A stretch of DNA of 64,000 bases. Source: Mycolicibacterium sp. TY81. GTDB lineage: Bacteria; Actinomycetota; Actinomycetes; Mycobacteriales; Mycobacteriaceae. The position numbers were made by a program, and so were the translations under genes. Positions 58,166-64,000 of this stretch are shown here, in pieces. The first letter of the stretch is position 1, and the number at the start of each line of letters is the position of its first letter. Under the pieces are notes generated by a model. The model did not search any database. It was given only the letters and a program-made list of their open reading frames with translations, and was not told the origin of the DNA. Where the stretch lies: assembly GCF_018326285.1 (NCBI RefSeq), contig NZ_AP023362.1:3038001-3102000 (forward strand), written 5' to 3'.

Positions 58166-58546
58166 ATGCGCAAGCAACTGCTGCTGGCCATCGCCGCCGG
58201 CGCGCTCACCCTTGGCCCGCCGCCCGTGGCGACCGCTGACACCCCTGCCTCGTGCGAGGACGCCTACTGCACGCCCGGCATCTCCCCCGGGGTGGTGTTG
58301 GGAGCCCCCTGTGGCGACACGTCGCATTTCGTTTTCGGCACCACGTCATGGGGCCGACTCGTGTTCTGCGGCTCTCCGCGGCGATATGAACCGCGCTATT
58401 TTCGCTCGCCGCCGATGCGGGGTATCAAGGTCGAGGGCTCACCCTGCCCTCAATTCGTCAACGACGTCGCCCAGGCACCGGACGGGTTGTTCTTGAGCTG
58501 CGTTGCTGTCGACGGGGCCAGCCGCTGGGTGCAAGGCGATCTTTGA
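58166..58546 (+). CDS. small secreted cysteine-containing protein
   Basis: The 126-residue precursor has a signal peptide (KQLLLAIAAGALTLGPPPVA, cleavage near TADT), starting at ATG 58166. The longer frame from 58016 has no ribosome site. The mature protein has seven cysteines (SCEDAYCTPG, APCGDTSH, VFCGSP, SPCPQFV, SCVAVDG), suggesting several disulfides. No family with known function is recognised. Confidence 0.72.
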   Translation: MRKQLLLAIAAGALTLGPPPVATADTPASCEDAYCTPGISPGVVLGAPCGDTSHFVFGTTSWGRLVFCGSPRRYEPRYFRSPPMRGIKVEGSPCPQFVNDVAQAPDGLFLSCVAVDGASRWVQGDL

Positions 58547-58586
58547 CCCGCGCAGGGCGACGCAACCTCCCGGCACCGGAGCCGGT

Positions 58587-59102
58587 CTACCCCCGTTCGT
58601 GCGTCGGTGGCGACACGCCGTCCAGACCGGCTCCGAGCAGTGTGCGAACAAATAGGTCACCATCGAGGAGCCTGCTCGTCCGTGCGGTGATCTGCCACTT
58701 GCCCGCAATTCTGTTGAGTACGAAAAGATTTGCGGTGGCACGCCAGACTCGGTAATGGTCGTCGCCGCTGGAGTCTGAACCGCTCTGGCGCAGCAGTACC
58801 AGCGATTCGCAGACGGCCACTGCGGCGTCGCCGTCCAAGGCGATCACAGCAGGTCCCAGGAAGTGACAACACCCCTGAGCGACGAGGTCCTGGTGTGATG
58901 GGGAGCTGACCATGTCATGTACCCCCTGACGGCCCGTCATCTGCCAGCCTTCTACGTCGTAGGTTCCGCCGACAGCCCACAGCCGCGCGGCTCGGTCGGC
59001 GTCGCCCGAATCGACTGAAGGACCGTACGTGGCAATGATTTTCGCGATCTCCAGCTGATCTTCGAGTTGCCGCAGACGTGACAAGACCTCGGCTTCGGTC
59101 AT
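58587..59102 (-). CDS. SnoaL/NTF2-like protein
   Basis: The 171-residue protein has the cone-shaped NTF2/SnoaL-4 fold pattern: EIAKIIATYGPSVDSGDADR near residue 18, AARLWAVGGTYDVEGWQMTG near residue 38, HFLGPAVIALDGDAAVAVCE near residue 80, and KWQITARTSRLLDGD at the end. Such folds serve as isomerases, dehydratases or small ring hydroxylase partners. The ATG overlaps the LLM gene stop by four bases, so it is translated with the set of the same strand. Confidence 0.85.
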   Translation of the reverse strand: MTEAEVLSRLRQLEDQLEIAKIIATYGPSVDSGDADRAARLWAVGGTYDVEGWQMTGRQGVHDMVSSPSHQDLVAQGCCHFLGPAVIALDGDAAVAVCESLVLLRQSGSDSSGDDHYRVWRATANLFVLNRIAGKWQITARTSRLLDGDLFVRTLLGAGLDGVSPPTHERG

Positions 59103-59965
59103 ACTTCCTTCTCCAATTCACGCAAGCGGACCAACTGATCGCAGTAGTGCGACGCACTGTTTGCCCGGACCACGCAGCTGATGGCCGTGGCCCCGGCGTC
59201 GCGCAGGACTTCCAATTGGGCGCGCGTGCCGGCCGGATCACCCTCTGGGTCAACCACGGTGGACAGCACCACCTCAAAACCCGGCTGACGTTCGACGATG
59301 GCCAACATGTCAGATACGTCATGCGGATCAAGCCCGAAAGGCATCCATCCGTCCGCATGACGTACTGCCCGTCGCAGTGACGCCGCACCGCGTCCGCCGA
59401 CCCACAGTGGGACCTGCCGCTGTTCAGCGTGCGGCAGCACAGTCATGCCCTGGAAGTCATAAAACCGTCCATGGTATTGCGGTATCGCACTGGACAGCGA
59501 TGCTCGAAGAGCGCAAATCGCGTCATCCGCGCGTGCGGCCCGCTGCGCCCACGACGCTTCCAACAGCGCGAATTCCTCTTCCAGAGAGCCGATTCCGACT
59601 CCGAGTATCAGTCGCCCCGCGCTCACCCGATCGAGGGTGCCGTAGCGTTTCACGATCTCCAACGGATGGTGGTATCCGAGGACCAGCACCGCAGTGGCCA
59701 TCCTGATTCGGCTGGTGTGCGCGGCAAGATAACCCAAGGTGGCCAGCGGATCCCAATACACCGCACCACGGTTGGCGACATCCGCCGACGGAACGGCAAT
59801 GTGTTCCGAGCACGTCAGATACTCGAAACCCAATTCGTCAGCAGCGGAAGCAATCTGAACCAGATCCTCGATGCCGGCGGTGGATTCCCAGTCGCTGGCG
59901 ATTCCGGGCTGCTGCACCACTACTGGCGTGGACAAACCCAACCGCACGTCAATGTGCCCCGGCAA
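59099..59965 (-). CDS. LLM-class (luciferase-like) F420-dependent oxidoreductase
   Basis: The 288-residue TIM-barrel protein is of the luciferase-like monooxygenase family. It has LGFEYLTCSEHIAVPSAD near residue 47, LATLGYLAAHTSRIRMATAV near residue 74, VKRYGTLDRVSAGRLILGVG near residue 105, and VPLWVGGRGAASLRRAVRHA near residue 184. These enzymes often use F420 in mycobacteria. The start is uncertain: TTG 59965 overlaps the frameshifted SDR end, and GTG 59947, just after that stop, is an alternative. Confidence 0.85.
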   Translation of the reverse strand: MPGHIDVRLGLSTPVVVQQPGIASDWESTAGIEDLVQIASAADELGFEYLTCSEHIAVPSADVANRGAVYWDPLATLGYLAAHTSRIRMATAVLVLGYHHPLEIVKRYGTLDRVSAGRLILGVGIGSLEEEFALLEASWAQRAARADDAICALRASLSSAIPQYHGRFYDFQGMTVLPHAEQRQVPLWVGGRGAASLRRAVRHADGWMPFGLDPHDVSDMLAIVERQPGFEVVLSTVVDPEGDPAGTRAQLEVLRDAGATAISCVVRANSASHYCDQLVRLRELEKEV

Positions 59966-60741
59966 TCAGGGCTCTGATCGCCTCATGCGATTCCAGCACC
60001 ACCCGCGATCTGTCCGGGGCACTGTTGGCTTCTGCGCGGCCCACGTTACCGCCCGCCACCCAGACCGGCCCATCGGCAAGGTGTGCGAGACCTTCTGCGG
60101 CGACGTCAGCGGGCTCGTTGACCAGGATGCCGGGCGCATCGAAATTGAGGCCGATTCGCTCCATCGCCGGCGTCCGCGTGACACCGAGCACCAATTCCAA
60201 TACATCCACATTGTGTTCGCGCAGTTCCACCCAGAGGCTCTCGGCGAACATCCGGGAAAAAGCCTTGGCGCCAGCATAAATCGTGTGCCTCCACGCGCCC
60301 ATGTAGCCGGCAAGCGATCCGACGAGCATGATGCCTCCGCGGCCACGAGCCGCCATCGGACGGCCGTAGTACTGGACCAATTCGAGCATCCGCGTGACAT
60401 TGAGGTCGGTGACCTTTTGAAACTCGCGGAGGTCGGTCTCCAAGAACAGCTCGTTGCACGTGCTCGCGCCTGCGTTATAGATCAACAATCCCACTTCGAG
60501 GTCGGCGGTGCCCTCGCAAATCCGGGCAACCGATTGTGGATCGAGGAGGTCAGCGGACTCCACGCGAACCTCGACGCCGATTTCGCGGCAGCGTGCCGCG
60601 GTCTCCTCGAGCGGCCCCGGTTTGCGCGATCAGTACCAGGTTCAAACCCGCCCGCGCGAGCTGCACGGCGAATTCGGCTCCCACGCCCTCTGATCCACCG
60701 GCAATGACTGCCCACGGTCCGTACTTGGCAACATCGATCAT
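59949..60741 (-). pseudogene. short-chain dehydrogenase/reductase with a frameshift
   Basis: The N-terminal part from ATG 60741 has the Rossmann signature AVIAGGSEGVGAEFAVQLAR, but the frame is lost after LVLIA near 60635. The next 200 residues are intact in another frame (LLIYNAGAST, GRGGIMLVGSLAGYMGAWR, then YAGAKAFSRMFAE with the catalytic Tyr-x-x-x-Lys). Adding two bases to the CGCG run at this point would give LIARKPGPLEETAARCREIG, a normal SDR sequence. A two-base deletion or a sequence error is therefore the likely cause. It is in the same operon as its neighbours. Confidence 0.8.
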
Positions 60742-60761
60742 CGTGAATCCTTTTGTCGGAG

Positions 60762-61598
60762 TTATCTTTGCGTGGCGCCCGCGTCAACGGGCAACGTGAT
60801 CGCGGTGACGTAGCGAGCCTCGTCGGAGGCCAGGAACAGCGCCGCATTTGCGACGTCGATCGCTTCAACCCACGGGATGGACAGGAGGTTCATCCGTCGC
60901 GCGGCTTCGGCGAACTCGTCCCGCGTGGGAGGTCGGTCCAGGTCCGGACGGAAAGCAGTCCGGACGACGTCGTTCTGGATGAGCGGGGTATCGACGTTGG
61001 TGGGCAGAATGCAATTCACGCGGACGGCGTGCGGCGCCAGGTCGTGCGCGAAGCTGCGCATCAGTCCGATCACCCCGTGCTTGGCGGCGGTGTAGTGGCC
61101 TACCCCGACAAGGCCGCGCACGCCGGCGATTGAGCTCGTCAGCACCATGGCGCCGCCACCGCGTGCAATCAGGTGTTCGGCGCTGGCCCTGCAGGTGTGC
61201 CACACTCCGGTCAGATTGACGTCGAGCATGGTGCGCCAGGCGTTTTCACCGAGATCGATGGTCATCGCACGGGACGTGATTCCGGCCGTCGCGCAGACAA
61301 TGTCGAGTCCACCGAACACATCGGCGCCCCGGTCGGTCGCGGCCTGCATCCCCTTGAGGTCGCGGACGTCGACGATCTCGGTGTGGATCCGGCCGCCGGC
61401 CCGTGCGACCAGCCTGGCCGTCTCCTCGAGGTCGGCCGGAGTGCTGAAGGGAACCGAGACGGTCTCGACAGGCCCGCACAGGTCGAGCCCGATGATGTCG
61501 GCGCCCTCCTGGGCGAACCGCACCGCTTGGGCGCGGCCGATTCCGCGCGCAGCACCCGTGATGACTGCGACTTTGCCTGCGAGCCGCAGCGCACTCAT
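60762..61598 (-). CDS. short-chain dehydrogenase/reductase (mycofactocin-coupled type)
   Basis: The 278-residue SDR has VAVITGAARGIGRAQAVRFA at residues 10-29 with the TGxxxGIG loop, NAG-equivalent ATAGITSRAM near residue 105, and the catalytic Ser in SSIAGVRGLVG with YTAAKHG near residue 172. The sequence ADIIGLDLCG near residue 35 favours NAD-type, mycofactocin-coupled SDRs. The C-terminus is FLASDEARYVTAITLPVDAGATQR. ATG 61598 has GGGGAGAAG upstream. First gene of the minus-strand set. Confidence 0.88.
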   Translation of the reverse strand: MSALRLAGKVAVITGAARGIGRAQAVRFAQEGADIIGLDLCGPVETVSVPFSTPADLEETARLVARAGGRIHTEIVDVRDLKGMQAATDRGADVFGGLDIVCATAGITSRAMTIDLGENAWRTMLDVNLTGVWHTCRASAEHLIARGGGAMVLTSSIAGVRGLVGVGHYTAAKHGVIGLMRSFAHDLAPHAVRVNCILPTNVDTPLIQNDVVRTAFRPDLDRPPTRDEFAEAARRMNLLSIPWVEAIDVANAALFLASDEARYVTAITLPVDAGATQR

Positions 61599-61802
61599 GC
61601 GCTTCTCCCCGTCACACTGCGTGCCCACAGGTCTCGGCGTCGTTTGAATCAGGCTTCGATCTCCTGCTCACACCTGCAACGGTAGGTACCGCCTCCAAGC
61701 CGAATCTTCGGCGATTCCCGGTGATCGGAAACCAATGCAGGGATCCCGCTCATCGGAGAGACCGGTTGGGTGCGTGCCTTTGTCGTCCCAGACTTTCAGC
61801 AC

Positions 61803-62882
61803 ATGAACGATGTCGAAGCCGGCACCGAAATCGTCAGCGCAGGCCGAGGTGTATTGCTAGCGGTAGCCGATGTCGTTGAGGAGACTCCCGACGCTCGGTC
61901 GTTGGTGTTCACGGTCCCCGAACAGCTGCGCGACCGCTTCACCTACCGTCCAGGGCAATTCCTGACCCTGCGCGTACCGAGCGATCAGACCGGCTCGGTG
62001 GCCCGGTGCTACTCGTTGGCGAGTTCCCCGCACACCGATTCCGAACTGAAGGTCACGATCAAGCGAACTGTGGGCGGATACGGGTCGAACTGGTTGTGCG
62101 ACAACATTTCTGCTGGCGAAACCATCGAAGTGCTACCGCCGGCCGGAGTCTTCACACCGTCCTCGCTCGACACCGACTTTCTGTTGTGGGCCGCCGGAAG
62201 CGGTATCACCCCTGTGATGTCGATCCTCAAATCAGCGATGGCATCCGGTTCCGGACGAGTGGTGCTGTGCTACGCCAACCGTGACGAGCGTTCGGTGATC
62301 TTCGCGGCTGAGCTCCGCGAACTGGCTGCGCGTTACGCCGGTCGCTTGACGGTATTGCACTGGTTGGAGTCGGTGCAGGGGTTGCCGACTCGCGCGCAGC
62401 TGACCGGATTTGCGCGCACCGTCTTTTCCGGGTCCGCGACCTTCGAATCGTTCATCTGCGGTCCTGCCGCGTTCATGTCGGTCGTCAAGGAGGCCCTGAG
62501 CGAAGCCGGGGTGCCACGTGAGCGCATCCATCTCGAGGTGTTCCAGTCCCTCTCGAGCGACCCGTTTGCCAATGAGATGAGTTCCGCAGCAGATCATTCC
62601 GATAGCGGAGACGCTGCAACGGTACGGATCGACCTTGACGGCGCGAGCCACCGATTGCGATGGCCGCGTCGCGCAACACTGGTCGACACGATGATCGCGG
62701 CAGACCTCGACGTGCCCTACTCGTGCCGAGAAGGCCAGTGCGGATCGTGCGCGGCGACCGTGCTCGGTGGCCAAGTCGACATGGCAGCCTCCGAAGTACT
62801 GCAAGCAGAGGACCTCGCCGACGGTCTGATCTTGGCCTGCCAGGCCACACCAATATCAGACGAACTGCACATCAAGTTTTAG
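61803..62882 (+). CDS. ferredoxin-NAD(P)H reductase, KshB-like
   Basis: The 359-residue protein combines an FAD domain (RPGQFLTLRVPS near residue 49; ARCYSLASSPHTD), an NAD-binding domain (WAAGSGITPVMSILKSA near residue 129), and a C-terminal plant-type [2Fe-2S] domain with CREGQCGSCAATVLGG near residue 311. It is closely related to KshB (HmpD, Rv3571), the reductase of 3-ketosteroid 9-alpha-hydroxylase. Another frame start lies at 61770. No KshA oxygenase is in the window, but the HsaA-like gene follows. Confidence 0.85.
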   Translation: MNDVEAGTEIVSAGRGVLLAVADVVEETPDARSLVFTVPEQLRDRFTYRPGQFLTLRVPSDQTGSVARCYSLASSPHTDSELKVTIKRTVGGYGSNWLCDNISAGETIEVLPPAGVFTPSSLDTDFLLWAAGSGITPVMSILKSAMASGSGRVVLCYANRDERSVIFAAELRELAARYAGRLTVLHWLESVQGLPTRAQLTGFARTVFSGSATFESFICGPAAFMSVVKEALSEAGVPRERIHLEVFQSLSSDPFANEMSSAADHSDSGDAATVRIDLDGASHRLRWPRRATLVDTMIAADLDVPYSCREGQCGSCAATVLGGQVDMAASEVLQAEDLADGLILACQATPISDELHIKF

Positions 62883-62990
62883 AAAAACCTCTGCTCCACA
62901 ACATTTTCCGCTCACCGGGAACGGTTCTCACCAACGGAAATTCCACCGACGGACCATCAGTGGCAGCCATTGAAACGATAGGACGACAAG

Positions 62991-64000
62991 ATGACCGACC
63001 GGGTAATCGACCGGGTGCGCGAGATCGCCGACCAACTGCGCGCCCAGGGCCCCGAGGCAGAACGGGCCGGGCAGCTCACCGACGAGACGGTCAAATTGAT
63101 GAAGTTGGCGGGCAACATTCGACTGCTGCAGCCGAAGGCCCACGGCGGACTGCAAGTCCACCCGCGTGAATTCGCCGAGACCGTGATGGCCACCGCCGCA
63201 CTGGATCCGTCCGCGGGTTGGATCAACGGCGTCGTCGGCGTCCATCCGTATCAGCTCGCTTACGCAGACCCACGAGTCGCGTCCGAAATCTGGGCTGACG
63301 ATGTCGACACCTGGGTCGCCTCCCCTTACGCGCCACAGGGCGTCGCCACGCCAGTCGACGGTGGCTACATCTTCAACGGCCGCTGGCAGTTCAGCTCGGG
63401 CACCGACCATTGCGAGTGGATCATCCTGGGCGCCATGCTCGGTGACGCCGAGGGCAAGCCCGTCATGCCGCCGCAGATGCTGCACATGATCCTGCCCCGC
63501 AGCGACTACGAGATCGTCCAGGACTCCTGGAACGTGGTGGGCCTGCGCGGCACCGGCTCCAAGGACGTCATCGTCAAGGACGCCTTCGTCCCCACCTACC
63601 GCACCATGGACGCGATGAAGGTCATGGACGGCACCGCCCAACGCGAGGCCGGGATGACCGAGACGCTGTACCTGATGCCGTGGTCGACCATGTTCCCGCT
63701 GGGCATCTCGTCGGCCGTCATCGGCATCGCCGAAGGCGCCCTGGCCGCCGCACTCGATTACCAACGCGAGCGCGTGAACTCCAGCGGAGTCTCGATCAAA
63801 GATGACCCCTACGTCATGTATGCCATCGGTGAGGCCGCCGCCGACATCAACGCCGCCCGGCAGGAGCTGCTGGCCAATGTCGACCGGATGTACGACATGG
63901 TCGCCGCCGGCACGGAAGTGTCGTTCGAGGACCGCGCGGCCGGCAGGCGCACCCAGGTGCGAGCCGTATGGCGCGCCGTCTCGGCGGTCGATGAAGTATT
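62991..64000 (+). CDS. HsaA-like flavin-dependent monooxygenase, C-terminus beyond window
   Basis: The product reads MTDRVIDRVREIADQLRAQ and continues to the window edge (337 codons). It has the group D flavin monooxygenase layout: LLQPKAHGGLQVHPREFAE near residue 44, DPSAGWINGVVGVH near residue 73, SSGTDHCEWIILGA near residue 137, and VVGLRGTGSKDVIVKDAFVP near residue 182. It resembles M. tuberculosis HsaA (Rv3570c), which hydroxylates the steroid phenol 3-HSA using reduced flavin from HsaB. A distinct homologue is at 9744-10901. The end is cut. Confidence 0.85.
   Translation, partial: MTDRVIDRVREIADQLRAQGPEAERAGQLTDETVKLMKLAGNIRLLQPKAHGGLQVHPREFAETVMATAALDPSAGWINGVVGVHPYQLAYADPRVASEIWADDVDTWVASPYAPQGVATPVDGGYIFNGRWQFSSGTDHCEWIILGAMLGDAEGKPVMPPQMLHMILPRSDYEIVQDSWNVVGLRGTGSKDVIVKDAFVPTYRTMDAMKVMDGTAQREAGMTETLYLMPWSTMFPLGISSAVIGIAEGALAAALDYQRERVNSSGVSIKDDPYVMYAIGEAAADINAARQELLANVDRMYDMVAAGTEVSFEDRAAGRRTQVRAVWRAVSAVDEV

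Overview
The window is high-GC chromosomal DNA of a mycobacterium, most likely an environmental, fast-growing Mycolicibacterium-type species. Evidence: an antigen 85 mycolyltransferase, a six-gene mce operon with two yrbE genes, F420-type oxidoreductases, an SOS-box-controlled 13E12-type HNH gene, and FprA, HisN, FadE24/FadE23 and NuoA-N proteins that resemble the Mycobacterium tuberculosis ones closely. No tRNA, rRNA or CRISPR array was seen.

Layout. 1-4.95 kb: core genes (MscS-type channel fragment, prfB, fprA, two small hypothetical genes, hisN). 5.1-8.8 kb: fadE24-fadE23 behind a strong palindrome, then a convergent antigen 85 gene across a bidirectional terminator. 9.1-19.0 kb: a single-orientation catabolic island absent, from memory, from the M. 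tuberculosis locus. It holds two TetR regulators, a flavin monooxygenase/ACAD-like enzyme, a homogentisate-dioxygenase-like cupin, an alpha/beta hydrolase, a class III CoA-transferase, an HMG-CoA-lyase-like enzyme, and an overlapping ACAD / APH-type kinase / small-protein trio that resembles the levulinate (Lva) 4-hydroxyacyl-CoA module. 19.06-34.7 kb: an Rv3143-like orphan response regulator followed by the complete nuoA-N complex I operon, mostly with 4-base overlaps.

34.8-42.4 kb is a mosaic: an HNH endonuclease with a perfect LexA box, two SRPBCC/lipid-binding-like genes, an orphan second qcrB with a perfect CRP site, a nitroreductase, an AhpD-like protein divergent from a MocR regulator, and a small membrane protein. 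Three promoters here share about 58 bp of ordered sequence, so they look like one MocR regulon. 42.7-54.6 kb is a full mce operon (yrbEA, yrbEB, mceA-F), then a secreted protein, an MmpS-like protein and two Mce-associated proteins.

54.7-64 kb holds a lipase-type hydrolase split by an IS256-family element with an 8-bp target duplication, an IclR regulator overlapping that hydrolase gene, a small secreted protein, a minus-strand set (SnoaL/NTF2-like, LLM oxidoreductase, frameshifted SDR, intact SDR), and plus-strand KshB-like reductase and HsaA-like monooxygenase genes that suggest steroid- or aromatic-type oxidation. The transposase carries four +1 homopolymer frameshifts, more like consensus errors in a multicopy repeat than biology.
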